A stretch of DNA of 64,000 bases from RGIG1995 sp045587445. GTDB lineage: Bacteria; Bacillota; Clostridia; Oscillospirales; CAG-272. Position numbers and translations under genes: made by a program. The DNA lies in assembly GCA_045587445.1 (NCBI GenBank), contig JAZNCH010000036.1, forward strand, positions 62,001 to 126,000. The letters are read 5' to 3'. This document shows, piece by piece, positions 42,186 through 51,176 of this stretch (position 1 is the first letter of the stretch; each line of letters starts with the position of its first letter). The notes beneath the pieces were generated by a model. That model did no database searches. It had not been told where the DNA came from and saw only the letters and a program-made list of their open reading frames with translations.

Positions 42186-44608
42186 ACCGACCTCGTTGTG
42201 CGTGGTTTATTTTCGGGAATGTCCAAACAAGTCGTATTTTTAAGATTTTCAAGAACCGTGTTTTTGGAAATCTTTTCATTTGCAAATGCGTTTTTTATTA
42301 CGTCGTCAAGAGTTGAACAAAGTATTATTTCAAGCCCATCTCTTGCATTTTTGTCAAGCTCTTCAAGGTCTTTTGCGTTATCGGCGGGAATAAGTACCGT
42401 TTTTACCCCCGCTTTGTAAGCCGCCATAGTTTTTTCTCGAAGACCGCCTATTGCAAGAACTCTGCCGTGCAAAGTGATTTCGCCTGTCATAGCAATATCG
42501 CGACGTACTTTTCTTTGCGTCAGTTCGCTGAGAAGAGCAGTTGTAAGAGAAACACCTGCCGAAGGACCGTCTTTTGGAACTGCACCCTCGGGTACGTGGA
42601 TATGTATATCTTTAGTTTTATAAAAATCGGGGTCAACGCCCAAAGATTCACAGTTACTTCTGATATAACTTACAGCCGCTTTAGCTGATTCTTTCATAAT
42701 ATCACCGAGCGAGCCTGTAAGTTCAATTTTACCGGTTCCGAGCATAGTGGTTGCCTCAATTCTTAAGAGGTCGCCGCCGACTGAAGTGTATGCAAGTCCG
42801 TTTACCGTTCCTATTTCATCGTGCTCGTATATAGCATCGGGAATAACCTTTCTGCCGCCGAGATAATCGACGATGTTTTTATCGGTAAGTCGAATGGATG
42901 TAATACCGTCCTCGACGATTTTCTTTGCAGCTTTACGGCATACAGATGCTATTTCTCTTTCAAGATTACGGACGCCCGCTTCTCTGGTATAAAAATCAGC
43001 AATTTCCAAAATTGCGCTGTCGTCAAAACGAAGCTGTTTTTTTGTAAGACCGTGTCTTTTAAGCTGTTTTGGGACAAGGTGATTTTTGGCAATTGACAAC
43101 TTTTCCGTGCGCGTATATATCTGAAGTTCAATAACTTCCATTCTGTCGAGCAAAGGCTTAGGAATAGTGTCAAGCGTGTTTGCGGTTGCAATAAATACAC
43201 ATTCGGAAAGATCGAAAGGAAGTTCAATAAAATGGTCGCGGAAATTCTTGTTCTGTTCGCCGTCAAGCACTTCAAGAAGTGCGGAAGAGGGGTCTCCGTG
43301 ACTGTCGCGTGTAAGTTTGTCTACCTCGTCAAGAAGAATAAGCGGATTACGCACCTTTGCCTGACTTATTGCATTTATAATTCTGCCGGGCATAGCGCCG
43401 ACGTACGTTTTTCTGTGTCCTCTTATATCTGCCTCGTCTCTGATACCGCCGAGTGCAACGCGAACGTATTTACGGTTCATGGCCGTAGCGATAGATTGAG
43501 CAACAGAGGTTTTACCTGTTCCGGGAGGACCTACAAGACAAATAATTTGATTTTTCAATTCGGGGTTAAGCTGTTTTACCGAGAGATATTCGATAATTCT
43601 TTCCTTAACTTTTTCGAGACCGTCATGGTCTCTGTCGAGTATCTTTTTTGCGTAAGCAGTATCAAGTCTGTCCTTAGTAACCTTTGTCCAAGGCAATTCG
43701 AGGCAAGTATCAAGATATGTTCTTATAACTGCGCTTTCAGCAGAGCCGAAAGGCATTTTTTGAAGCTTGTACACTTCTTTTACGAGTTTTTTCTCAACAT
43801 CTTTGGGGAGTTTTTTGTCGTAAATAGCATCAAGATAGTCTTCGGTTTCGTTTTCGGCGTCGCCGTATCCGAGCTCACCCTGAATAACCCTCATCTGCTC
43901 GCGGAGATAATGTTCTCTTTGATTTGATTCAAGTCTTGCGATAACCTTTTTGTGTACGGAAACCTCCATTTCAAGAATTTTGGTTTCTTTTTCTATAATA
44001 ACGTTCAAAAGTTCAAGACGTTTAAATGGGTCAAACTCATTAAGTATAGCCTGCTTATCGTCTATTGAAGTAAAGAGGTTGCAAGCGATGTAATCGGCAA
44101 GAAAGCCGAGTGATTTTATGGTTTTTACCGAGAGCTTAATATCTTCCGAAAGATTGGGGAGATATTTTGCAAATTTTTCGAAGTTTTGTACTGTTTCTCT
44201 TATAAGAGCTTCGCCCTTGATGCCCGCTTCGTTTTCTGCACTGATTTTTTTGCAGAGAGTGTCAGCGAAAAGCTTATCGCCTTTAACGGTTATCGAAAGT
44301 AAAGAAGCACGGCAAAAACCGTCGAATACGATTCGAAGATTGCCGTTTGGAAGCTTAAGGTAGTCTTTAACCTTAGCCGCAGTACCGACTCTTTCAAAAT
44401 CCTCGACTGTTTCGCATTTTTTATTAGTAATATCCTTGGGCGAAACAAGAAATACCGGTTCATCTATTTCTTTAGCGAAAATACAAGCTTTTTTTGCAGT
44501 TTTATCCGATATTTCAACGCTCTGAGGAATAGAGGGGAATACCGTTATTCCTCTTAACAGCACAAGCTGTAAAGTCATTTTTTCTGCTTTTTCTATGTAT
44601 CTAATCAT
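42182..44608 (-). CDS. lon: ATP-dependent protease La (Lon)
   Basis: An 808-residue LonA protease: N-terminal substrate domain (1-200), coiled region, AAA+ module with Walker A GPPGTGKTS (360-368) and NPLILLDEVDKL, then a Ser-Lys protease domain with PKDGPSAGVS (catalytic Ser) and the downstream Lys in IPADNAKDLEEL. It degrades damaged and regulatory proteins. First gene of the long minus-strand operon, with AAGGAGA ribosome site. No CIRCE or CtsR site was seen near the promoter. Confidence 0.97.
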   Translation of the reverse strand: MIRYIEKAEKMTLQLVLLRGITVFPSIPQSVEISDKTAKKACIFAKEIDEPVFLVSPKDITNKKCETVEDFERVGTAAKVKDYLKLPNGNLRIVFDGFCRASLLSITVKGDKLFADTLCKKISAENEAGIKGEALIRETVQNFEKFAKYLPNLSEDIKLSVKTIKSLGFLADYIACNLFTSIDDKQAILNEFDPFKRLELLNVIIEKETKILEMEVSVHKKVIARLESNQREHYLREQMRVIQGELGYGDAENETEDYLDAIYDKKLPKDVEKKLVKEVYKLQKMPFGSAESAVIRTYLDTCLELPWTKVTKDRLDTAYAKKILDRDHDGLEKVKERIIEYLSVKQLNPELKNQIICLVGPPGTGKTSVAQSIATAMNRKYVRVALGGIRDEADIRGHRKTYVGAMPGRIINAISQAKVRNPLILLDEVDKLTRDSHGDPSSALLEVLDGEQNKNFRDHFIELPFDLSECVFIATANTLDTIPKPLLDRMEVIELQIYTRTEKLSIAKNHLVPKQLKRHGLTKKQLRFDDSAILEIADFYTREAGVRNLEREIASVCRKAAKKIVEDGITSIRLTDKNIVDYLGGRKVIPDAIYEHDEIGTVNGLAYTSVGGDLLRIEATTMLGTGKIELTGSLGDIMKESAKAAVSYIRSNCESLGVDPDFYKTKDIHIHVPEGAVPKDGPSAGVSLTTALLSELTQRKVRRDIAMTGEITLHGRVLAIGGLREKTMAAYKAGVKTVLIPADNAKDLEELDKNARDGLEIILCSTLDDVIKNAFANEKISKNTVLENLKNTTCLDIPENKPRTTRSV

Positions 44609-44687
44609 TTGGTTCTCCTTGAATTTTTGCGAGGGACGCTTTTTATGTTTAAGTTAAAACGGGTACAATGCACCATATTAACAATAC

Positions 44688-44716
44688 ATTATAACATATA
44701 TTTTTAAAAAAGTCTA
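44688..44716 (-). promoter_or_regulatory. Promoter of the lon-rluB operon
   Basis: Minus strand: TAGACT (44711-44716), 17-base spacer ending in TGT, perfect TATAAT (44688-44693). The -35 is poor, offset by the extended -10. Confidence 0.5.
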
Positions 44717-44748
44717 CATTTTTTTATTAAATATTATTGTAAATAGAT

Positions 44749-44774
44749 AAGCCCTCTCCCAAAGGAAAGGGCTT
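44749..44774 (-). terminator. Possible terminator of the ABC transporter operon
   Basis: AAGCCCT and AGGGCTT arms with partly paired CTCC/GGAA inside; about 83 bases after the ATPase stop, without a good T-tract. Confidence 0.4.
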
Positions 44775-44856
44775 GAAAGAAAATCGCTTGTTTTTGTCAA
44801 ATATTATATCATATACAACATAAAAATCAGTTTTGTTTCGAAAAAATAAAGGGGGA

Positions 44857-45432
44857 TTATTTCATAAATTTCACGATTTTACATTGGAGGTAATCAAGAT
44901 GTTCCTGATTGTGTGTTATTACAATGCAGGGTTTTTTCTTTGAGTATTCGATTACCATATCCATAATGGCTTTCGTTCTGTCTGCGTCTATGCCGTTAAA
45001 TGCTTCGTCAAGCAGTAATATGTCGCCGTCGTAGGCTAACGCTCGGGCGATGGCAACACGCATTTTCATTCCTCCCGAAAGCTCGTCGGGATATGTGTTT
45101 AAGTCATCTTCAAGACCTAATTTTGTCAGCCATAATTTTGCTGTTTCTTTTACCTCTTCAGTATTGCCTAACGGCAGAGCAACGTTTTCAAGTGCGGTAC
45201 AGCTCGGTAATAAGCGAGGTTCTTGAAATACGTATGATATTTTCTTTATATTTCCGTATTCTATCTTTCCCGAATACTTCTTATCAAGTCCTGCTATAAT
45301 TCGCATAAGAGTCGTTTTACCGCAGCCCGATTCGCCCTTTATCGCTGTTATTCCGTTTTCGGAAATTTCGAGATTGAATTTGTCAAAAAGAATCTTTTTT
45401 CCGAATCTCTTTGAAAGGTTGGTTATTGTCAT
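44857..45432 (-). CDS. ABC transporter ATPase, SsuB/TauB-like
   Basis: A 191-residue ATPase with GESGCGKTT (33-41, Walker A), ELSGGMKMRVAIARAL signature and DILLLDEAF (Walker B), followed by the switch His in VITHNQ. It is 50-60 residues shorter than typical SsuB/TauB proteins and stops soon after the H-loop, so the C-terminal extension is missing although all catalytic motifs remain. It energises the permease at 45429-46208, which it overlaps by 4 bases. Confidence 0.87.
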   Translation of the reverse strand: MTITNLSKRFGKKILFDKFNLEISENGITAIKGESGCGKTTLMRIIAGLDKKYSGKIEYGNIKKISYVFQEPRLLPSCTALENVALPLGNTEEVKETAKLWLTKLGLEDDLNTYPDELSGGMKMRVAIARALAYDGDILLLDEAFNGIDADRTKAIMDMVIEYSKKKPCIVITHNQEHLDYLQCKIVKFMK

Positions 45433-46208
45433 ATATTTTTAGCCTCCCTTTTTCGCGAGGTCAGTCTTTTTACCGTTTGCATAAGCAAAAATTCAAGAAT
45501 AACGCTTATTACTATAACCGTTATCGTCCACGCAAATACGTCTACCGTTTCAAGATACGTTTTCCCCTCGTAAAGCTGTTTGCCTATAGAGTTTTTTGGG
45601 AATGACAACACCTCTGCTGCAACGCCCGCTTTCCACGCAAGTCCGAGCGACGTTCTAAAGCCTGCCGAAAAATAGGGAAGTATCGACGGCATAAAAAGCT
45701 TCGTCAGCTTATGCTTTAGAGAGAGGTTATATATCTTCGACATTTCTATTAAATCATTTGGAGTGTTCTTCAACCCTTCGCACACGTTGCCGTGTATTAT
45801 AGGAAGAACCATTAAAAATGATATAAAAGAGGGAATAGTCTCTTTATTTAGCCATACTAATGCCAATATAATAAAAGATGCAACAGGTGTCGCCTTTATT
45901 ACCGAAAGAATTGGCGCGAAGATTTCGTCAAGTATTCGTGTTTTTGCTGTAATTATACTGAGAACCGTACCAATTCCTACGGCAATAAGAAAACCCGAAA
46001 GTATACGCCATACCGAGCTTGTTATTATAACGTAATATTCCTTTTCGCTCATAAGCTGAATCAATCGTTTTGCAACCTCGGCAGGAGTGGAAACCAAAAC
46101 CGATGAATCAACCTTTACGGCAATTATTTGCCAAACTATAATCCAAAAAGCAAGGACAATTAATGTCCTTGCAAATTTTGGGATTTTATTAATAATAGAA
46201 TTCATCAT
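45429..46208 (-). CDS. ABC transporter permease, SsuC/TauC-like
   Basis: A 259-residue protein with six transmembrane helices and the BPD_transp_1 core. The EAA-type loop reads EMSKIYNLSLKHKLTKLFMP, and LGLAWKAGVAAEVLS is typical of the nitrate/sulfonate/taurine/thiamine-precursor group. It overlaps the binding-protein gene by 20 bases. Confidence 0.87.
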   Translation of the reverse strand: MMNSIINKIPKFARTLIVLAFWIIVWQIIAVKVDSSVLVSTPAEVAKRLIQLMSEKEYYVIITSSVWRILSGFLIAVGIGTVLSIITAKTRILDEIFAPILSVIKATPVASFIILALVWLNKETIPSFISFLMVLPIIHGNVCEGLKNTPNDLIEMSKIYNLSLKHKLTKLFMPSILPYFSAGFRTSLGLAWKAGVAAEVLSFPKNSIGKQLYEGKTYLETVDVFAWTITVIVISVILEFLLMQTVKRLTSRKREAKNI

Positions 46209-47232
46209 CGGGGAGCTTTCCGCCTACAGATGCCGCATTTGCTTCAAAGAAAACCTTCAACATCTGTGAAACAGAAGATTTCATTTCCTCTCCTGTAATA
46301 AGGCATATATTGCAGTTCGGAATAGCCTTTTTAGCGACTGTAGCCTTGGGGATAATTCCTGCCTTTTCGATAAGTGCCGATGCTTCGTCAATATTGTTGT
46401 TTACAAAATCAACTGAACTCTTATATTCTTCAAGGAATTTTGCAAGGGCGGTGGGATATTTGTCCGCAAATTCTTTTCTTACTATAATACAACCCTGAAC
46501 GAGCTTGTCCTCGGATACCTTGTCCCATTCTTTTGTTAAGTCAAGTGCAATTCTGACTTCGCTTCCTGTAGTTGCCGCCGTTACCTGAGGTTCGGGAAGC
46601 ATACCGATTGCTACGGAATTGTTTTTAAGCTTGGTGGCGAGTTCTGCGTGTTCTGCAAGAAATTCTATCGTTACATCTTTGTCGGGGTCAATATTGTTCT
46701 TTGTCAAAATGTAACGGAGAACGTATTCGGGATTCGAGCCTTGACCTGTTGCGTAAATGGTCTTGCCCTTTAAATCAGCAACGCTGTTTATTGTGTTGCC
46801 GTTTTCCAATATATACAAAACGCCGAGTGTATTTATGCCTGCAACTTGAAGCTTGCCTTCGGTCTTGGTGTAAAGAACAGAAGCGAGGTTAACAGGAACT
46901 GCCGCGATGTCGTAGTTACCCTTTATTACTTCGGGGCTTACCTGGTCGGGAGCAGAGGCTACTGTAAACTCGTAATTATAAGCCGTTTTACCGTTTGTAT
47001 CGTCGTCGATAAGCTTAGCCATACCCATACCGGTGGGGCCCGCAAGGGTTATAACGCGAATGTTTTCGGGTTTTCCTTCTTTTATTTCTTCTTCTGTTTC
47101 GTTTGGTGTTGTTTCGCCCTTTGTTTCATTTGCATTTGCGTCTGTTTTTTCGTTTGCACAAGACGCAAATAAAAAGAGGGAAAGAGTCATAATGATTGCC
47201 ATAATGAGTGCTGAAAGCTTGATTATTTTCAT
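46189..47232 (-). CDS. ABC transporter substrate-binding lipoprotein (NMT1/TauA type)
   Basis: A 347-residue lipoprotein: signal peptide with lipobox LFAS-Cys25, a Thr/Glu-rich linker (about 28-55) and a two-lobe NMT1-like domain (AGPTGMGMAKLIDD, YDIAAVPVNLASVLY, YATGQGSNPEYVLRYIL). The GPTGMGMAKL start and P-V-N-L-A motif occur in transporters for which sulfonates, nitrate or pyrimidine precursors are usual guesses; the ligand is unknown. It is coupled to the Crp/Fnr gene by ATGA. Confidence 0.85.
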   Translation of the reverse strand: MKIIKLSALIMAIIMTLSLFLFASCANEKTDANANETKGETTPNETEEEIKEGKPENIRVITLAGPTGMGMAKLIDDDTNGKTAYNYEFTVASAPDQVSPEVIKGNYDIAAVPVNLASVLYTKTEGKLQVAGINTLGVLYILENGNTINSVADLKGKTIYATGQGSNPEYVLRYILTKNNIDPDKDVTIEFLAEHAELATKLKNNSVAIGMLPEPQVTAATTGSEVRIALDLTKEWDKVSEDKLVQGCIIVRKEFADKYPTALAKFLEEYKSSVDFVNNNIDEASALIEKAGIIPKATVAKKAIPNCNICLITGEEMKSSVSQMLKVFFEANAASVGGKLPDDEFYY

Positions 47233-47894
47233 AGTGTTTCTCCATAGATTTTTTTAAACTCTTCGGGTGAAGTGATTTTGATTATATTGTTTTCTCTTGT
47301 TATAAAGCAGTTTGCTTCAAGCGAGTCGAAGGCTCTGTAAAGCGATGCTCTGCCTATATCAAGATTTTGTGCAAGTTTGGTCATATTCATTTCGATTTTT
47401 ACGGTATTGTCTTCTATCGGCAAAGACAAAAGGTATCCCGCTACCGTCTTTTCGGCACTTCCTGAGGTGAAAAAGGCGATTTTCTTATTTAAAAATCTGA
47501 TCTTGTCCGACAAAAAGCAGATATAGTTTTTTGTAAATCCAATATCTCTTTTCAGCATTTCTTCAATACAGTTTTGAGTTATTACGGCGTAAGTGCAAGT
47601 GTTTTTTGCGATAATTGAAGTAGACAAGCATTTTTCACCGAATAATGATGCCATACCGAATACTCTTCCGACCTTTAACGTGTTTAGTATAACCGGCTGT
47701 GTTTTTGATACTCCGTAAACGGAAGCACTCCCGTCAAGTATGATGAAAATACTGAGGTTTTCGGTGTTAAACTTTTCGCCCTTTTGCGTTTTGCATATTA
47801 CGCAGTTGTTTACGGCATATTCGACCGTGCTTGGCAAAGCCGACTTAAAAAGTGGTGAATTTGAAAATATTTCCGTTATTGTTGCTTTTTCCAA
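47229..47894 (-). CDS. Crp/Fnr-family transcription regulator
   Basis: A 221-residue protein with an N-terminal cyclic-nucleotide-binding-like beta-roll (about 15-130; LKVGRVFGMASLFG) and a C-terminal winged helix (NMTKLAQNLDIGRASLYRAFDSLE is the recognition region). There is no N-terminal Fnr-type Cys cluster. Start is a TTG at 47894 with GGAG at good spacing. First gene of a four-gene unit regulator-SBP-permease-ATPase, so it probably controls the transporter and itself. Confidence 0.88.
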   Translation of the reverse strand: MEKATITEIFSNSPLFKSALPSTVEYAVNNCVICKTQKGEKFNTENLSIFIILDGSASVYGVSKTQPVILNTLKVGRVFGMASLFGEKCLSTSIIAKNTCTYAVITQNCIEEMLKRDIGFTKNYICFLSDKIRFLNKKIAFFTSGSAEKTVAGYLLSLPIEDNTVKIEMNMTKLAQNLDIGRASLYRAFDSLEANCFITRENNIIKITSPEEFKKIYGETL

Positions 47895-47930
47895 AACATC
47901 ACTCCTTTTTTAAAAACCGTCTCAAATGAT

Positions 47931-47942
47931 ACACTTTTGTGT
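47931..47942 (-). promoter_or_regulatory. Candidate autoregulatory operator ACAC-N4-GTGT
   Basis: A short perfect palindrome covering the predicted +1 region of the Crp/Fnr gene promoter. The position fits repression; recognition by this regulator is inference. Confidence 0.3.
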
Positions 47943-47950
47943 TCGTTTGT

Positions 47951-47979
47951 ATTATAATATATCCCATTTACTTTGTCAA
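47951..47979 (-). promoter_or_regulatory. Promoter of the Crp/Fnr-ABC operon
   Basis: Minus strand: TTGACA (47974-47979), 17-base spacer, TATAAT (47951-47956): a perfect consensus pair. Confidence 0.75.
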
Positions 47980-48097
47980 TGGTTTTTTGGAAGATTATGT
48001 AAAAAATATATAGGGGGATTATTTTCCTTAACAGAAAAGGGAAGATTTTTTTATTACCTCTGTGTATTTACATCAATTTAGTAGGTACATTATCAAA

Positions 48098-48331
48098 CCT
48101 CCATCTGAGGAGGGAGGTGGCTCGGCAATATTAAATAAGTATTAGAAAATCAAATAATATTTGCCGAGACGGAGGGAGAGAAAAACTTTAAATATTGGTA
48201 TTATTATCTCTGTATACAGATAAAAAACTAAAATAAAAAAGTATATGTGCCTCGAGGTTTTGATATCAAGACTTAACGCTTATCTCTCCCTCCGTCACGC
48301 TTTGCGTGCCACCTCCCTCGTCAGATGGAGG
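48098..48331. repeat. Two inverted copies of a palindromic repeat unit
   Basis: Unit 1 (48098-48181) runs CCTCCATCTGAGGAGGGAGG, TGGCTCGGCAA, an AT core, TTGCCGAGACGGAGGGAGAG. Unit 2 (48283-48331), on the other strand, reads CCTCCATCTGACGAGGGAGG, TGGCACG, then CGTGACGGAGGGAGAG with the AT core missing. Each is itself a hairpin and together they form a 234-base inverted repeat. The 47895-48557 gap holds no gene; apart from this it contains only promoters. Confidence 0.75.
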
Positions 48332-48461
48332 TAAGGCAAAGTGTCTGCTTGTTTTATGTTTCTGCACAGAGGAGGTTTGGGTTTTGCTGTCAAATATAAT
48401 GATTTCATAAAATCTGTTTGGCTAAAATATAAAAAAATTAAAATTATTTTTGTGTAAAGTG

Positions 48462-48490
48462 TTGTAAATTGAAATTTTTTGTTTTATAAT
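48462..48490 (+). promoter_or_regulatory. Promoter of typA
   Basis: TTGTAA (48462-48467), 17-base spacer, TATAAT (48485-48490). Confidence 0.5.
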
Positions 48491-48557
48491 AATAAATTGT
48501 TGAAAATATGTTGTTGAAAAAAAGAAAGATATTTGTTTTAAGGTAGGTACAGAATTA

Positions 48558-50387
48558 ATGAAAAGAGAAGACCTTCGTAATATTGCGATAATCGCTCACG
48601 TTGACCACGGTAAAACAACCCTCGTTGACGAAATGTTAAAGCAGGGCGGTGTATATCGCGAAAATCAGGCAACTGAAGAAAGAGTTATGGACAGCAACGC
48701 TATCGAAAAAGAGCGTGGCATTACAATTCTTGCAAAAAATACTGCAATACATTACAAAGACGTTAAAATTAACATAATCGACACCCCCGGACACGCTGAC
48801 TTTGGCGGTGAGGTTGAACGTATTCTTAAAATGGTTAACGGCGTTTTGCTTCTCGTTGACGCGGCAGAAGGTCCTATGCCTCAGACGAGATTTGTTCTTC
48901 AAAAGGCATTGGAATTAAACCACAGAGTCATTGTTGTCGTCAACAAAATAGATAAGCCCGATGCTCGTCTTGACGAAGTCGTTGACGAGGTTCTTGAACT
49001 TCTTATCGACCTCAACGCAACAGACGAACAGCTCGACAGTCCTATGATATTCTGCTCCGGCAAAGCGGGTACTGCTTCACTTTCTCCTTTCCAGCAGGGT
49101 ACCGACCTTGTTCCTTTGTTTGAAACTATCCTTGAATATATGCCCGCTCCCAAGGGTGAGCCCGACGAGGACTTGCAGGTGCTCGTATCTTCAATCGACT
49201 ACAACGAATACGTTGGTAGAATAGGTATCGGAAGAGTTGAGAGAGGTACTATCAAGCAGAATCAAGAAGTAATGATTTGTAACTATCACACCGAGGCGGC
49301 TCCCAAGAAAACAAAAATCGTTTCTATGTATCAGTTTGACGGTCTCGGCAGAATGCCTGTAACAGAAGCTAAATGCGGCGACATCATTTGCTTCTCCGGT
49401 GCAGAAGATATTACTATAGGAGATACTATCACATCTACCGAAAAGCCCGAACCGTTGCCTTTTGTGAAAATTAGCGAACCCACTCTTGAAATGACTTTTT
49501 CTGTAAACGACAGTCCTATGGCGGGGAGAGAGGGTAAATTCGTTACATCTCGTCAGCTCAGAGACAGGCTTTACAAAGAGTTGCTCCGCGACGTATCGCT
49601 TCACGTTGAAGACGGCGAAACTACGGACAGCTTTAAAGTAAGTGGAAGAGGCGAAATGCACCTTTCCATACTTATAGAAAATATGAGACGCGAGGGCTAC
49701 GAGCTTTGCGCAAGTACTCCGAGAGTTCTTATGAAAGAAATTGACGGCGTTCTTTGTGAGCCTATGGAAAGAGTTTCCATTGACGTTCCCGAAACCTGTA
49801 TGGGTTCCGTTATGGAAAAGCTTGGTGCAAGAAAAGGTGAGCTTGTTGAAATGCAGCCTTCGGGTAACAGAATGAAGATTGAGTACGTCATTCCCGCACG
49901 TTGTCTTTTTGGTTACAGAAGTGAGTTCTTGACCGATACGAGAGGTGAGGGGATAATCAACAGCTTATTTGACGGTTATCAGCCTTTTAAGGGTGAAATT
50001 ACTCTTCGTTACACCGGTTCTTTGGTTGCGCACGAGGCGGGTGAGGCTACTTCCTACGGCTTATATAATGCTCAAGACAGAGGTGTTATGTTCATAGGTC
50101 CCGCAACAGAGGTTTACGAGGGAATGATTGTAGGGGAAAATCCCAAGATGGGCGATATTACGGTCAACGTTTGTAAAAAGAAGCACCTTACTGCTATTCG
50201 TTCAACGGGTGCCGACGAAGCTTTGAGACTTGTTACACCTAAAATAATGAGTCTTGAAGAGGCTATTGAGTTTATCAGCGACGATGAGCTTATTGAGGTA
50301 ACTCCCAAGAGCATCAGACTTCGTAAGCGTATTCTTAATACTGAACTTCGTCTTAAAGCTGAGGCTCAGAAGAGAAGAGGGAACTAA
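48558..50387 (+). CDS. typA: Ribosome-associated GTPase TypA/BipA
   Basis: A 609-residue translational GTPase. IAHVDHGKTTL (12-22, G1), RGITILAKN (G2), DTPGHADFGGEVER (G3) and VNKIDKPDA (G4) lead the G domain; domains II, III and V follow, and the C-terminal domain has the SLEEAIEFISDDELIEVTPKS signature of BipA. It binds ribosomes during stress and cold and helps 50S assembly. TAGGTA-type weak ribosome site; monocistronic with terminator. Confidence 0.97.
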   Translation: MKREDLRNIAIIAHVDHGKTTLVDEMLKQGGVYRENQATEERVMDSNAIEKERGITILAKNTAIHYKDVKINIIDTPGHADFGGEVERILKMVNGVLLLVDAAEGPMPQTRFVLQKALELNHRVIVVVNKIDKPDARLDEVVDEVLELLIDLNATDEQLDSPMIFCSGKAGTASLSPFQQGTDLVPLFETILEYMPAPKGEPDEDLQVLVSSIDYNEYVGRIGIGRVERGTIKQNQEVMICNYHTEAAPKKTKIVSMYQFDGLGRMPVTEAKCGDIICFSGAEDITIGDTITSTEKPEPLPFVKISEPTLEMTFSVNDSPMAGREGKFVTSRQLRDRLYKELLRDVSLHVEDGETTDSFKVSGRGEMHLSILIENMRREGYELCASTPRVLMKEIDGVLCEPMERVSIDVPETCMGSVMEKLGARKGELVEMQPSGNRMKIEYVIPARCLFGYRSEFLTDTRGEGIINSLFDGYQPFKGEITLRYTGSLVAHEAGEATSYGLYNAQDRGVMFIGPATEVYEGMIVGENPKMGDITVNVCKKKHLTAIRSTGADEALRLVTPKIMSLEEAIEFISDDELIEVTPKSIRLRKRILNTELRLKAEAQKRRGN

Positions 50388-50403
50388 TTCCGTACAAAAT
50401 ATA

Positions 50404-50439
50404 ACCACCTGCAAGAATTGAATTGCGGGTGGTTTTTTA
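50404..50439 (+). terminator. Terminator of typA
   Basis: ACCACCTGCAA and TTGCGGGTGGT (one G-U pair) with 8-base loop and TTTTTT. Confidence 0.85.
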
Positions 50440-50597
50440 ATAAATAAAACAATATTTTTTTAGTGGGAAAAGCTATTGTGAAATCTGTATAAATATAGCG
50501 AAATGGTTGGTTATAATTTTTTTGACGAAATTGGTTATATTTATCTTATTTGTAATAAAAATTACGGAATATTCGTCGATTTGATGAACGTTTTGTC

Positions 50598-50626
50598 TTG
50601 ACATTTGTAGGTTTGTTTGATACAAT
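50598..50626 (+). promoter_or_regulatory. Promoter of the hydrogenase operon
   Basis: TTGACA (50598-50603), 17-base spacer ending in TGA, TACAAT (50621-50626); about 55 bases of leader precede hydC. The rest of 50388-50688 holds only the typA terminator. Confidence 0.7.
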
Positions 50627-50688
50627 ATGCGGTGTATGGATTGCGAAAAAAGCAAATTATATAAAATCTTTAGAAAAGGAGGGCTACC

Positions 50689-51171
50689 ATGGCCCATTTG
50701 AGTGAAGCATCAGTTGCTAAGATCAACGAAATCTGTGACAGATACGTTGAAGAAAAAACACCTTTGATGATGATTTTGTCTGCAATTCAGGAAGAATACG
50801 GCTATATTCCTCTTGAAGTACAGGAAATCGTATCCGAAAGAACCGGAATTTCCGTTGCTGAAATTTACGGTGTTGTTACCTTCTATTCTTTCTTCTCGCT
50901 TCAGCCGAAAGGAAAGTACGTTATCGGTTGTTGCCTCGGTACTGCTTGTTACGTTAAGGGGGCACAGCAGATAATCGATAAGTTCTCTGAACTTTTAGGA
51001 ATAGCTCCCGGAGGAACTACCGAAGACGGTATGTTCACACTTGACGCTCTCCGTTGTATCGGTGCGTGCGGTATTGCTCCTGCTGTTACTATTAACGGCA
51101 AGGTTTACCCTAAGCTTAAAGTATCCGATGTTCCTGGCGTTGTTGAAGAATATCGCAATAAGGAGGCTTAA
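50689..51171 (+). CDS. hydC: Electron-bifurcating hydrogenase, NuoE-like subunit
   Basis: A 160-residue thioredoxin-like [2Fe-2S] protein. The four ligands Cys82 and Cys87 (CCLGTACYVKG), Cys123 and Cys127 (RCIGACGIAPA) are present, as is the N-terminal helical domain (LMMILSAIQEEYGYIP). It relays electrons to the FMN subunit HydB. AAAGGAGGG ribosome site; the three genes are 5 and 17 bases apart. Confidence 0.93.
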   Translation: MAHLSEASVAKINEICDRYVEEKTPLMMILSAIQEEYGYIPLEVQEIVSERTGISVAEIYGVVTFYSFFSLQPKGKYVIGCCLGTACYVKGAQQIIDKFSELLGIAPGGTTEDGMFTLDALRCIGACGIAPAVTINGKVYPKLKVSDVPGVVEEYRNKEA

Positions 51172-51176
51172 AGATT

